64,000 nucleotides of DNA, from assembly GCF_003996985.1 (NCBI RefSeq), contig NZ_RJJX01000004.1, forward strand, positions 142,359 through 206,358. The letters run 5' to 3'. Positions within the stretch are counted from its first letter, which is position 1, and each line of letters begins with the position of its first letter. The translations under genes were made by a program, and so were the position numbers. The notes under the pieces are model-generated. The model was given only the letters and a program-made list of their open reading frames with translations. It was not told the DNA's origin and ran no database searches. Source of the stretch: Ancylomarina longa. GTDB taxonomy: Bacteria > Bacteroidota > Bacteroidia > Bacteroidales > Marinifilaceae. Of this stretch, positions 8,646-18,470 are shown piece by piece.

Positions 8646-9750
8646 TCGCAGACAACATATTAACCTGAGGTCGATTTAAAATATGGCAACAGTTTGAGCT
8701 TATTTTAAAAGACCTTTCTTGTTTGCAATAAAAGATACAAATAAACAGAAACGTTTAGGACAATATTGACTGCATACCATTAAATTTTCATCTTTATTAT
8801 TCGATAAATGCTTTCTTCCCTTAGCTGATTGAAGTAGTAGAATTTTCGATTAATTTTCTTCTCTATTCCAATGCACATCACACCTGTAAGCTATTTAGAA
8901 TAATTCTAATCGCGCTTCCTGACCAACTTGACACATTTGGCAGCTTATTTTTATATAAACTTTACTTAACTTCATTTTTTCGTTTAGCAAAGCGTAAGAA
9001 GGACTAACAATATCCCCTTTACGGATAATTCCATATCAACAAGAAAAAGCCCTGTAAAAAACAGGTTTGTTCGACCATAGGATTATATGCATGAAACGGA
9101 ATTTGATCTTTGACATGTTGGAAATCCTAAAACAAACTACTTTCCTATCTGAACAATGGAAATAATAGAAGGATATAAGCTGTGTGTATATTCCGTAATT
9201 ATCTCGATAAACATGCAGAAAGCTCAGGTGGCTGCCCATTCGTTTTGCTTAAAATAAAGCACTCCAACGGTATTATCCGTTTTACCAAACCGAAAAACGA
9301 TAAACCCCAGTGGCTTTATCCGTTTTACCAAAACAAAAAACGATGAACTCCAACGGCCTTATCCGTTTTACCAAACTGAAAAACGATAAACTCCAACGGT
9401 GTTATCCGTTTTACCAAAACGAAAAATGATGAACTCCAATGGTGTTGCTTGTTTTATCAAAATTGCAAATGAAGTGTGCCGCCGGACAGTAATTTTTCAT
9501 CGAACAAAAATGCTGATCGAGTAATATTATTCCCTTTATCCTTAACCCTTTTTACTAGCCAATAAGCTGGAATACCATAATTAATAAGCATAGTACTCAG
9601 GTGGTTGTTGATATGACAACAGCCATTGAGCCAATACAATTCTAATCACATGAAACAAGCATGTAGATTTAATCGATTAAATCCCACCCGATGGAAGATT
9701 TAAATTTACTTGCGCCCTCCATGTGATCTTAACAAGAAAATTATAAACAC
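8646..9750. other. 1.1-kb non-coding stretch
   Basis: No gene is supported. Short minus-strand frames (9036-9239 and 9457-9639) look random, and the second runs into the repeat. The main content is the 43-bp tandem repeat at 9235-9470. Confidence 0.6.
9235..9470. repeat. 43-bp tandem repeat, about five copies
   Basis: The phrase TTATCCGTTTTACC recurs with start positions 9273, 9316, 9359 and 9402, with a diverged copy at 9445, exactly 43 bp apart each time; a shorter unit precedes them. Each unit contains CGTTTT and AAAACG, so it can form a hairpin, and AACGG/CCGTT at the unit junction offers an alternative pairing. It ends 280 bp before the DUF6261-like gene. Confidence 0.85.
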
Positions 9751-10482
9751 ATGAAAAAAGTAGCATATTACGTTTTTTCACACAAAGCACTTTACACCTT
9801 TATTGGTGGAGTTATTGCTTTGGTAGAAAAAGTAAATACAGAAGAATTAGGTTTGAGTGTATTTGTAGAGAAAACCAAAACCGAATTCGAAAAATTTGCG
9901 AATGCCATCAATCGCGAATATACAAATCCGTTTACACAATTATTGATTGAGGCAGATCAGCATCGCGATGATCGTTTCATCGGGTTAAAATCCTATATCG
10001 GGGCATGTAAATATCGCAAAGAAGAAGCATATCCGGGAGCCTCAGAAGAATTGGAACGACTAATTGCAAGAGTTGGTACCGATTTATACAAGATGCCTTT
10101 TGCCGAAGAATCAGCTGCTTTAGATACCCTGATTGATGAATTACAATCGGAGCAGTATGCAAAAGCAATCAGAACCATTAGGGCGAAGGAGTGGATTGAT
10201 CAATTGGTAGAATCGCAAGAAGTATATAAGAATTTAATTCAGCAACGAATAGAATTACCAAACACCAATACCGATACGATTGGTGATACCAGAAAACCAT
10301 TGATTCGGGCAAACCGATCCTTACTCTTGATGATTAGCCTTCAGGAACAAGCATCGGAAAATCCTGCAATTACTGAATTAATCGATCAGCTAAATAATCA
10401 TATCAGCAAGAGCATGAGTAGTGCACGTCTGTCGAATTCCAGTAAGAATAAAGAAGAAGAGACAGAGACTGCTCAACAATAA
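9751..10482 (+). CDS. DUF6261-like helical protein of unknown function
   Basis: 243 residues, predicted almost entirely alpha-helical, with no signal peptide, membrane segment or catalytic motif. The N-terminus begins MKKVAYYVFSHKALYTFI; the C-terminus is a charged, Ser/Glu-rich tail likely to be disordered. Length and helix pattern resemble a Bacteroidota-restricted family of unknown function (DUF6261 from memory; not verified). Monocistronic. A 43-bp tandem repeat lies upstream. The protein at 36094-36789 is of similar size and all-helical and also has a tandem repeat upstream. Confidence 0.6.
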   Translation: MKKVAYYVFSHKALYTFIGGVIALVEKVNTEELGLSVFVEKTKTEFEKFANAINREYTNPFTQLLIEADQHRDDRFIGLKSYIGACKYRKEEAYPGASEELERLIARVGTDLYKMPFAEESAALDTLIDELQSEQYAKAIRTIRAKEWIDQLVESQEVYKNLIQQRIELPNTNTDTIGDTRKPLIRANRSLLLMISLQEQASENPAITELIDQLNNHISKSMSSARLSNSSKNKEEETETAQQ

Positions 10483-10556
10483 CAAATTAATTGGGAAGTA
10501 GCTGTTTTTGGGTTTCGAACATACAAAAGAGCTCCCCCTTATCCTCGTCGTTTCAA

Positions 10557-11873
10557 TTAAAAATCGTAGCGAATACCAGTGAAAATACCTATAGAATATG
10601 GTTTATAATCGTAGGCTTTTCTTTTGCTGATAGAATTGATATAGTACTTAAGTGAGGGTTCCAACCCAAAATGAATCTTATCATTGAGTTTAAATTCAAA
10701 GCCCAATCCTACTTGTGAGCTAAAATTTGTGCTGCGAATATCTTCAATCTTGCCAATTTTTGTTTTCCCATTACTGATTTGATAAACTGCATTGCCAACA
10801 ATCCAATTCGTACTAAGTCCGCCCGAAACAAAAATCCCCACCTTTCGCTGACTAATATTATAACGAATCAGGAATGGAATCTCCACCGTTTCAAAGGTCT
10901 GCAAAATGTCTGATCCGGAAGTGGCATACGTATTGTCAGCTGTTGCATAATCCAATTGCGATCCGGAAGATAGTGCTATTGGCCCGGCCTCGGTTTGTGC
11001 TGGTATCACCTTTATATTCGTTTCATTATTATCAGGATTACCGCCATTATCCATAGCATAATCGCCATGCAGACTACTACTAAAATCCTGACCGAACTGA
11101 TTGTACATCACTCCGGTTTGCACAGCAAGTTTCCTGTTAATGGCATAATTCACCTTTAAACCACCACCTAAACTAATAATGCCATTGGAAGCACTTTGTG
11201 CAGATTTCTCGTTGGAATAAGCCGTAGAAAGCTGCCCCAACACAGCCCATTTATTTTTAGGTGCATCCTCCTTTTTGTGCTGATTCATTGCCATCAGGTT
11301 GCTTTCTATCTGTTGCCTTTCCAGTTCAGTTATGTCAGGTATTATTTTCTCTCGTTTCAAACTATTCGTTGCTAACTTATCCGGTAAGTGCATATTTTTA
11401 TTGGCAATACGCGATGTAGTAAGCGGCTTTGCCAAACGTGTAAAAGTCCATTTCTCGGGATAGGTATCCTCCGACACATTCGCCATCTTCCGCTCTGTTT
11501 TTGATGTATTTATTTCAGAATTTATCTTCTTCGTTTCCACCACCTGTTTTTGCACATCAGCATTTACAGCATGCACTTCTGTCTTATTTATTGGAAGAGA
11601 ATCATGGGATGTTTTACCCGCAATACTTGCAACCTTCATGTCTGGTTTTCCGACAGGACTTAGCGGCATTAATGATCGATTGGCAATACTGAACAAGAGT
11701 AATAAAGATGCAGCCATAGCAGCACTTGCAAACCAAAGCAGCATGCGCTTCTTTCGCCGCTGTCCCATCAGTTTACTATTTATTGCATTCCAAACTTCGG
11801 GATTTGGTTGAACCGATAAATCCTTTAATCCATCTGCAAATAAGCTATCGATATGGTTTTTGTCCTCTAACAT
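10557..11873 (-). CDS. Anti-sigma-like / outer membrane beta-barrel fusion
   Basis: 438 residues. Residues 1-42 are cytoplasm-like and charged (DSLFADGLKDLS, PNPEVWNAINSKLM, then RRKKR), as in membrane-bound anti-sigma factors; residues about 44-63 are a single membrane helix; 65-230 are a polar linker; and about 235-438 read as an outer-membrane beta-barrel (GLKVNYAINRKLAVQTGVMY, FGLEPSLKYYINS, ending GIFTGIRYDF with terminal Phe). The start codon overlaps the stop of the sigma factor gene, so the two are translationally coupled. Inference: the N-terminus restrains the ECF sigma factor and the barrel part anchors or senses at the outer membrane. Confidence 0.7.
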   Translation of the reverse strand: MLEDKNHIDSLFADGLKDLSVQPNPEVWNAINSKLMGQRRKKRMLLWFASAAMAASLLLLFSIANRSLMPLSPVGKPDMKVASIAGKTSHDSLPINKTEVHAVNADVQKQVVETKKINSEINTSKTERKMANVSEDTYPEKWTFTRLAKPLTTSRIANKNMHLPDKLATNSLKREKIIPDITELERQQIESNLMAMNQHKKEDAPKNKWAVLGQLSTAYSNEKSAQSASNGIISLGGGLKVNYAINRKLAVQTGVMYNQFGQDFSSSLHGDYAMDNGGNPDNNETNIKVIPAQTEAGPIALSSGSQLDYATADNTYATSGSDILQTFETVEIPFLIRYNISQRKVGIFVSGGLSTNWIVGNAVYQISNGKTKIGKIEDIRSTNFSSQVGLGFEFKLNDKIHFGLEPSLKYYINSISKRKAYDYKPYSIGIFTGIRYDF

Positions 11874-12430
11874 ATTCGTAATTTATTCTCTTTTTTAGCC
11901 AGATACTCCCCTATTTTATGCTTAAGAATTGCTCTTCCTCTTGCCAGATTAGACTTGGAGGTTCCCACTGAAATTTGCATTACTTCTGCTATTTCGCGAT
12001 GTGTGTAACCATCCAATACATATAAGTTAAAAACTAGTTGATACCGATTTGGCAACTCCTGAATCATGTTAAGCAATATATCCAAAGGAATATCCGATTT
12101 AAGCTCATTTTCCATCTCGCTCTCCTCCCTATCCCAAGGCTCCTCTACCAGTTGAACATGTTTTGCTTTTCGAAATTTTTCAAGTGCTGTATTTACCATG
12201 ATACGCCTCATCCAGCCTTCGAAAGAACCTTTAAACTGATAGCTTTTTATGTGTTTAAATATCTTTAAAAAACCATCCTGTAAATTATCTTCCGCTTCGC
12301 TTCTATTATTAGAATAACGCATACATACCCCCAGTAATTTTGGAGCATATGCAACATAGAGAGCCTCCTGAGCTTTGGATTTTCCCTTGATGCAATCTTT
12401 AATGATTTGTTCTAACTTCTGGTTTTCCAA
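11867..12430 (-). CDS. ECF-type RNA polymerase sigma factor
   Basis: 187 residues. Region 2 includes LLGVCMRYSNNRSEAEDNLQ and FLKIFKHIKSYQ, with SFEGWMRRIMVNTALEKFRK as the 2.4 segment; region 4 includes LPNRYQLVFNLYVLDGYTHREIAEVMQIS as the helix-turn-helix. It starts at TTG (12430); no ATG gives a complete region 2. It overlaps the downstream anti-sigma/beta-barrel gene by 7 bp, so they form a two-gene operon. It probably directs transcription of a small envelope or stress regulon; its targets cannot be predicted. Confidence 0.85.
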   Translation of the reverse strand: MENQKLEQIIKDCIKGKSKAQEALYVAYAPKLLGVCMRYSNNRSEAEDNLQDGFLKIFKHIKSYQFKGSFEGWMRRIMVNTALEKFRKAKHVQLVEEPWDREESEMENELKSDIPLDILLNMIQELPNRYQLVFNLYVLDGYTHREIAEVMQISVGTSKSNLARGRAILKHKIGEYLAKKENKLRIC

Positions 12431-12588
12431 CGTAGCGTTAGGTTTTGCGCAAATACATGGTTTATTATCTAGTTGCAGTAAACCCCAAAGGGTTGCTTTA
12501 AAATTACTGCTTTTTGTGGATTAAGAGATAAATGGTAACAATCCTTAAATCAGAAAGTCTATCGGATTTTAAAATTGTGAGGCTGAAA

Positions 12589-14088
12589 TTATCCTTCCGT
12601 ATCCCAGTTCATAGAACGACCCAAAGCTTTATTCCAGCCTTTAATTAAGGTTTGAGATTTTTCCGGCGACATGCTTGGTTCAAATTTTTGATCTATTGCC
12701 CATTGTCCTTGAATATCATCTGTACTTTCCCAATATCCCACGGCCAAACCAGCCAGATAAGCTGCTCCCAAAGCAGTTGTTTCTAATGTTTTGGGGCGAA
12801 TCACTGATACTCCTAGCACATCCGATTGGAACTGCATTAGAAGGTTGTTAATAACTGCACCTCCATCCACACGCAATTCATTGATTTTAATTCCTGCATC
12901 TGCTTCCATTGCCTTTAAAACATCCATTACCTGAAAAGCGATTCCCTCTAAGGCAGCTCTGGCAATATGTGCTGATGTTGAACCTCTGGTTAGACCTACG
13001 ATTGTTCCTCTGGCATACTGATCCCAATGTGGAGCTCCTAATCCTGTTAATGCAGGAACTAAGAATACACCTCCATTATCTGCCACCGATTCGGCAAGTT
13101 CCTCTACTTCTTCCGAAGTTTTGATGATTCCTAAACCATCGCGAAGCCACTGAACAATAGCTCCACCCATAAAGATACTTCCTTCCAAAGCGTAAGTAGT
13201 TACCCCATTAATTTGCCATGCAATTGTGGTAAGCAGATTATTTTTAGATTTTACCGGAGTAGTTCCTGTATTGCAAAGCATGAAACATCCTGTACCGTAG
13301 GTATTCTTCACCGAACCCGGTTTCAAACACATTTGTCCGAAAGTTGCAGCCTGCTGATCGCCTGCGATACCAGCGATAGGTACCTCATGAGCAAATAATG
13401 TTGTTACAGTATGTCCGTATATTTCGGATGAAGACTTTACTTCCGGTAGCATACTGGCAGGAATATCAAAAAGCGCTAACATTTCAGTATCCCATTCCAG
13501 AGTTTTGATGTTATATAGCAAGGTTCTACTTGCATTCGAAACATCAGTTACATGAACGGCACCTTGAGTTAATTTCCAGATTAACCAGCTATCAATGGTT
13601 CCGAATGCCAATTTACCTGCTTCGGCCTTTTCACGTGCTCCTTCCACATTATCAAGTATCCATCTTATTTTAGTTCCTGAAAAGTAAGCATCGATAATCA
13701 AACCTGTCTTATCCTGAATCATCTCTGCATAACCATTGGCTCTTAATTCATCGCAATATTTTGAGGTTCTTCTGTCCTGCCAAACAATTGCATTGTAAAT
13801 TGGTTCACCTGTTTCCCGATCCCAAACTACTGTTGTCTCTCTTTGGTTGGTGATACCAATGGCCGCAATACTTTTACCATTCACTCCTACCCGAACAATT
13901 GCCTCTGCTGCTACTCCTGCCTGTGTTGACCAAATCTCATTAGCATCCTGTTCCACCCATCCCAGCTGCGGAAAGATTTGTGTAAATTCTCTTTGAGCGG
14001 AACTTATAATTTCTCCCTTTTTATTAAAAACAATAGCTCTGGAACTGGTAGTTCCCTGATCGAATGCTAAAATAAATTTTTCTTCCAT
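12589..14088 (-). CDS. glpK: Glycerol kinase
   Basis: 499 residues, normal length for GlpK (FGGY family). It phosphorylates glycerol to sn-glycerol-3-phosphate with ATP. Visible motifs: [14 protein letters not shown] (phosphate 1), NQRET with the glycerol-binding Arg-Glu, DAYFSGTK with the glycerol-contacting Tyr135, [26 protein letters not shown] and [10 protein letters not shown]. All key residues are conserved, in contrast to the paralogue at 20532-22028. It lies downstream of the glpD-glpT operon on the same strand but behind a strong terminator, so it probably has its own promoter. No glycerol facilitator gene is seen in the window. Confidence 0.95.
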   Translation of the reverse strand: MEEKFILAFDQGTTSSRAIVFNKKGEIISSAQREFTQIFPQLGWVEQDANEIWSTQAGVAAEAIVRVGVNGKSIAAIGITNQRETTVVWDRETGEPIYNAIVWQDRRTSKYCDELRANGYAEMIQDKTGLIIDAYFSGTKIRWILDNVEGAREKAEAGKLAFGTIDSWLIWKLTQGAVHVTDVSNASRTLLYNIKTLEWDTEMLALFDIPASMLPEVKSSSEIYGHTVTTLFAHEVPIAGIAGDQQAATFGQMCLKPGSVKNTYGTGCFMLCNTGTTPVKSKNNLLTTIAWQINGVTTYALEGSIFMGGAIVQWLRDGLGIIKTSEEVEELAESVADNGGVFLVPALTGLGAPHWDQYARGTIVGLTRGSTSAHIARAALEGIAFQVMDVLKAMEADAGIKINELRVDGGAVINNLLMQFQSDVLGVSVIRPKTLETTALGAAYLAGLAVGYWESTDDIQGQWAIDQKFEPSMSPEKSQTLIKGWNKALGRSMNWDTEG

Positions 14089-14185
14089 AATTATACAAAC
14101 AGATTACATGGATTCAAGACCAACGAATTTAATCATTTCTATAAGTTCTGTATCCTGAAAGTGGAAACTTCTGTATTATCAAAAC

Positions 14186-14219
14186 AAAAAAATCCCGTCT
14201 ACCAATGGTAGACAGGATT
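14186..14219 (-). terminator. Terminator of the glpD-glpT-GDPD-porin operon
   Basis: On the minus strand AATCC-t-GTCTACC pairs with GGTAGAC-g-GGATT across an ATT loop, followed by a T7 run. It separates the porin gene from glpK. Confidence 0.85.
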
Positions 14220-14364
14220 CCCGGATTTAATTACTTAATTGTGTTTGACGCAAATCAACACCTCATAAATAATCGGATTAAATGACAACTTAAAAGAATA
14301 AATAAAAGTTACCCTTGAAGGTCTAACATTACTAATTAACTAGCCAAATTAATCTTACTTATTA

Positions 14365-15687
14365 CTAGAAATTTACTTGAACTCTAGCTTTTAACATTCC
14401 TATTTTTTCATCCAATGGATATTTTTGATTTGTAACATCCATCAAGCTGTAATTAAGGCGGAACATGATATTATCATTCAAATAATAATTCACCGCAGCA
14501 CTATAAGTTTCAGCTTTTCCACCTGCAATACTCATGTTACCAACGCCAGTTAAAGCAGTAGCTAGATCTGCATCGCCATAAGCACCATTAAAATAAGTAC
14601 CATCAATATCATTTAAATTGGTATTGTCGTAACGTACTAAGAATTCATAAGTACCGGCTTTTGGTCTGTTAATATATGCAGTAGAAGATTTGTAAGAATA
14701 GTTATCTCCAACTAAGAACCCAATCTGAGCATAGTAAGCTTTTGTTTGAATATCACGTAACTTACCATACCAGTCAGGATAATCCTTAGGTTTTGTTGGC
14801 CACACGTAAGTAACGTAAAAAGCAGGACCATCTTTCATTAAACGAGACATGTAATCATCATCTCTGGTAACATTGGTTTGAGTGAATTCTGATTGAAACA
14901 TGAAAGGGCCACTAAGTACCAAAGCCTGAAAGTTAAAACGCATATCGGTTCTTGCTCCTGTAATATCAGCATTCAGGAATTTGTGCTCAGGACCTGCATT
15001 CAAAACTACTTGACGATTGTAATCATCATCATTAAAAGCTTCATTAAATCCATTTGCTTCAGGAATTCTGTAAGTAAAGGAACCTCCTAATTGCACAGTC
15101 AGATTTTCTTTGCTTATTGGTGTATAAGCCAATTTAGAAGTAGTAGAAAATCCCTGATCACCTTTATTCATATTATCTACAGAACCAGCAAAAACACCTG
15201 TAGAACCGTAAAATTTGTTGGTATAATAAGTGTATCCTAAACCAATGCTACGACCAATTCCCATAGCTTGAGTTGTATTAGATGCTCCGCTAGATGCAGA
15301 AGCCTCAATTCCGAATGGCTCGAAAAAATTACCAAGTGTAAAAGTGCTGTTTTTAGAATAATTATATCTTAAAAAGGCATCCTTTATTTTTACTTCGTCA
15401 TTACCAAAACCAATGTTGATTTTAGCGATCCATTTTCCCCAGGTTACTTTCGTTCCTAAACGAACATCATGAATAGATGCATCGGAACTCAAATCGGTAA
15501 CATCATCGAAATAGTGAACACCATCCATATAAATTCTACCATTGAAGTTGATTTTATAATCCTGATCTCCAGAAGTTAGAACGATTCCACCTTTGTTCGT
15601 TTTTGCGGTCAATTGCTTTTCCTGACCGATAGCATTGCTTGCAAACAAACCCAAAGCCAGGGCTGCTATATATATTTTTTTAAACAT
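14365..15687 (-). CDS. Porin of the OprO/OprP type
   Basis: 440 residues with a Sec signal peptide (cleavage near ASNAIGQ). The mature protein is a long series of amphipathic beta strands (YKINFNGRIYMDG, WGKWIAKINIGFG, FTLGNFFEPFGIE) ending MLKARVQVNF, the usual C-terminal strand with aromatic last residue. Strand pattern and the FGNDEVKIKDAFLRY segment fit the phosphate-selective porin O/P family. It is the last gene of an operon with a glycerophosphodiesterase, GlpT and GlpD, which suggests that it admits phosphorylated glycerol compounds through the outer membrane; this specificity is inference. Confidence 0.8.
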   Translation of the reverse strand: MFKKIYIAALALGLFASNAIGQEKQLTAKTNKGGIVLTSGDQDYKINFNGRIYMDGVHYFDDVTDLSSDASIHDVRLGTKVTWGKWIAKINIGFGNDEVKIKDAFLRYNYSKNSTFTLGNFFEPFGIEASASSGASNTTQAMGIGRSIGLGYTYYTNKFYGSTGVFAGSVDNMNKGDQGFSTTSKLAYTPISKENLTVQLGGSFTYRIPEANGFNEAFNDDDYNRQVVLNAGPEHKFLNADITGARTDMRFNFQALVLSGPFMFQSEFTQTNVTRDDDYMSRLMKDGPAFYVTYVWPTKPKDYPDWYGKLRDIQTKAYYAQIGFLVGDNYSYKSSTAYINRPKAGTYEFLVRYDNTNLNDIDGTYFNGAYGDADLATALTGVGNMSIAGGKAETYSAAVNYYLNDNIMFRLNYSLMDVTNQKYPLDEKIGMLKARVQVNF

Positions 15688-15728
15688 GTTATTCGAATTT
15701 TATGTTATTGATATGTGAAATTTTGATA

Positions 15729-17039
15729 TTAATAACCCAAGGAAGTTAATACCTCTTGAGCTGTTCCAATCACATCACGTTTTTGGTATTCCATTGACAA
15801 ATCTGTCAGGTTGGTAAAACCTCCATCGATAAACATGTTGCGATTAACATCATAACCAAAATCACCACTCACTTCACGATCTGAATTTTCAAATCTTGAA
15901 ATTCCGTTATAGAAATAATCACCATTGTATCTTCTTAATTGATCCTCTGTATCAAAAGTATAAGCATGAACAATCATTCCGGCACGGTGGTACATTTCAC
16001 ACATCCATGGCTCAGTTAACTCAGGATAATTATTAGGTTTTCCTTTTATAGAAGGACCAGCAATTTCACAATTATACTCCACTGAGAAATTGATAAACTC
16101 AGCCAAAGATTCAATAGTATTTGAAGGACGAACATAAGAAGCACTTTCATCTTCCCATAACAACATACACTTAGGGATTCCTGGTAATTCTTTTTCTAAT
16201 TTAACTGCTGATTCACGAGAGAATGTTTGTAACACTACACGACCATTTGTATTCGCAACACCCACTTTTCCTGGTACTGTTGGAATTGTTTTTGGAGAGG
16301 TAGTAATATTCCAGCCATATTCTGTTAAAGCTTTAGCTAAATCAGCTTCCATTCCTGGAAATAAGTATGGTTCTTTGGTTTCAGGATAGATTCCAGGACG
16401 ATTACCATTATCATCAGGATCGACTTCGAACTCATAAAATCCAGCCCACTGTCCATTTTCATCTAATCTGGTTAGATCTTTAACAGGCTCTCCATTAACA
16501 TCTTTTTTAATTCTATATCCTTCTGCAATTTTAGTAACCTCTTCTAAGGTTAATATTTTTTGTCCCACGTAAGCTGGACGTGCATTCTCTGGATATTCAT
16601 CATTGAACCATGAACCTGCATCTAGTTTACGAAGGTCTACTAATGTAAAGTAACTTACAGGATAGTCTTCTTTTCCTGGTAATACACTTTCAATATTAGT
16701 GGTGCGTCGTAAGTTATCATCATGTAATGCTATTAAAACACCATCTTTCGTTCTTTGCAAATCCAACTCTAAATAATCTCCACCCATATTTCTTGCCCAA
16801 CGATAAGCAGGTTCGGTTTCTTCAGGTGCCCAAAAGTTAGTACCACGATGCGAAATAACTGCATCCATCTTCACATAATCGCGAATTGTTTTTGCTTGTG
16901 CACTTAACTCATTCAAAGGATAAGTTTGGTAATAATTGTAAGCATTGTAATCAGGAGTATCATCTTCACAGCCTGCGAATCCAATGCTGAGCAAGAATAA
17001 TGCACCTACAAATAAATTTTTCAGATTATAATTCTTCAT
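15729..17039 (-). CDS. Glycerophosphodiester phosphodiesterase lipoprotein
   Basis: 436 residues. Lipoprotein signal peptide with FAGC (Cys24). The GDPD TIM-barrel motifs are in order: SHRG (63-66), a modified PEET-EPAY segment, ELDLQ with the metal-binding Glu and Asp (91-93) and LHDD with the catalytic His (106). Expected reaction: glycerophosphodiesters (phospholipid headgroup remnants) to sn-glycerol-3-phosphate plus alcohol, in the periplasm or on the cell surface. An insertion of about 60 residues (DLTRLDENGQ...DDNGNRPGIYP) interrupts the barrel. It is followed by glpT and glpD in the order of use of its product. Confidence 0.85.
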   Translation of the reverse strand: MKNYNLKNLFVGALFLLSIGFAGCEDDTPDYNAYNYYQTYPLNELSAQAKTIRDYVKMDAVISHRGTNFWAPEETEPAYRWARNMGGDYLELDLQRTKDGVLIALHDDNLRRTTNIESVLPGKEDYPVSYFTLVDLRKLDAGSWFNDEYPENARPAYVGQKILTLEEVTKIAEGYRIKKDVNGEPVKDLTRLDENGQWAGFYEFEVDPDDNGNRPGIYPETKEPYLFPGMEADLAKALTEYGWNITTSPKTIPTVPGKVGVANTNGRVVLQTFSRESAVKLEKELPGIPKCMLLWEDESASYVRPSNTIESLAEFINFSVEYNCEIAGPSIKGKPNNYPELTEPWMCEMYHRAGMIVHAYTFDTEDQLRRYNGDYFYNGISRFENSDREVSGDFGYDVNRNMFIDGGFTNLTDLSMEYQKRDVIGTAQEVLTSLGY

Positions 17040-17109
17040 TTGATTTATTTATTAAAGGTTAGTATAAAAAATTCAACTATTTATTTTCTGGTTTCACCCA
17101 GATATTTCT

Positions 17110-18444
17110 TTAATGTATTCCGTTATGTCCTTTATATTCCTGATACCAGGATATTCCTATTAAGATTATCGCTGCAACACATGCTCCCAAAAGAACAATG
17201 AAACCACCTGACCATCCCCATTTATCAACTACAGCACCCATTGCAATATCAGCGAATAAAGCACCTCCCATATATCCAAAAAGTCCGGTTAAACCAGCAG
17301 CAGTTCCTGCAGCTTTTTTAGGCACCAAATCCAGAGCATGAACTCCAATTAACATTACTGGACCATAAATTAGGAATCCGATACAGATTAAGGCAATAGA
17401 ATTGGCAACAAGAGAATTACTTACCCAATACATAAATACGGATACCATAACCAATACCATATAAATAATACTGACTGGTGCTCTTTTTCCATGAAACACC
17501 TTATCACTTAAATATCCACAAAGCAGTGTACCTGGTATAGCAGCCCATTCATAAGCAAAATATGCCCAACCACTTTCTTGAATAGAAAAACCTTTAGCTT
17601 CTTCCAAATATAATGGAGCCCAATCCAGCACACCATAACGCACCAAGTATACAAATGCATTTGCAAAAGCAATAGACCACAATAATCTATTCTTCAGAAT
17701 ATATTCCATGAATATCTGCTTGGCACTCATCTCTTCTTCAAACTTATCAGAGTACTCGTCAGGATAATCATCTTTAAACTTTTCAATATTTGGAAGCCCG
17801 CATGATTGTGGAGTATCACGAATCAAAAGCCAGGCTATAAGCGCAACAACCAAGGCTATAATTCCAGGAAAGTATAGTTTTGCGTGCCAATCCGTAAAAA
17901 TAGCGACCCCTAAAATTGCTAATGGGCCAATAATACCACCACCAACATTATGAGCAACATTCCAAATTGACATTTTGGTACCACGTTCTCTAATTGAAAA
18001 CCAGTGAACCATTACTCTCCCACATGGAGGCCAACCCATTCCTTGAAACCATCCATTCATGAGAAGTAAGGCAAACATGATTGCAATCGATGACGTTGCA
18101 ACAGGTAATAAACCCATTGTTATCATGGTAATTGCCGATAACACAAGACCTAAAGTTAAGAATCGTCGTGCATTGCTTCGGTCGGACACGTTGCCCATAA
18201 TAAATTTGCTCAGTCCATAAGCGATAGAAACTCCAGATAATGCAATTCCCAATTCGGTTTTACTATATCCTAAATTAACCAAGTCGGGCATCACTAATGA
18301 GAATACCTTTCTTACAAGATAATATCCGGCATATCCAAGAAATATTCCAACGAACACCTGCATACGCAATCGTTTGTAAGTCGGAGTAATTTTTTCATCC
18401 GGAAGCAGCGCTTTATGCGCTGCTGGTTTAAGAAATCCAATCAT
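17110..18444 (-). CDS. glpT: Glycerol-3-phosphate transporter
   Basis: 444 residues with about 12 membrane segments. It fits the organophosphate:phosphate antiporter branch of MFS (GlpT/UhpT): N-terminal [20 protein letters not shown] carries the conserved Arg-rich, aromatic first helix, and [15 protein letters not shown] matches the family signature. Role: exchange of external sn-glycerol-3-phosphate for internal phosphate across the inner membrane. It lies 26 bp downstream of glpD and 70 bp upstream of the diesterase gene, in one operon. Confidence 0.9.
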   Translation of the reverse strand: MIGFLKPAAHKALLPDEKITPTYKRLRMQVFVGIFLGYAGYYLVRKVFSLVMPDLVNLGYSKTELGIALSGVSIAYGLSKFIMGNVSDRSNARRFLTLGLVLSAITMITMGLLPVATSSIAIMFALLLMNGWFQGMGWPPCGRVMVHWFSIRERGTKMSIWNVAHNVGGGIIGPLAILGVAIFTDWHAKLYFPGIIALVVALIAWLLIRDTPQSCGLPNIEKFKDDYPDEYSDKFEEEMSAKQIFMEYILKNRLLWSIAFANAFVYLVRYGVLDWAPLYLEEAKGFSIQESGWAYFAYEWAAIPGTLLCGYLSDKVFHGKRAPVSIIYMVLVMVSVFMYWVSNSLVANSIALICIGFLIYGPVMLIGVHALDLVPKKAAGTAAGLTGLFGYMGGALFADIAMGAVVDKWGWSGGFIVLLGACVAAIILIGISWYQEYKGHNGIH

Positions 18445-18470
18445 TATAATGAGTATTTAGTAATTAACTT

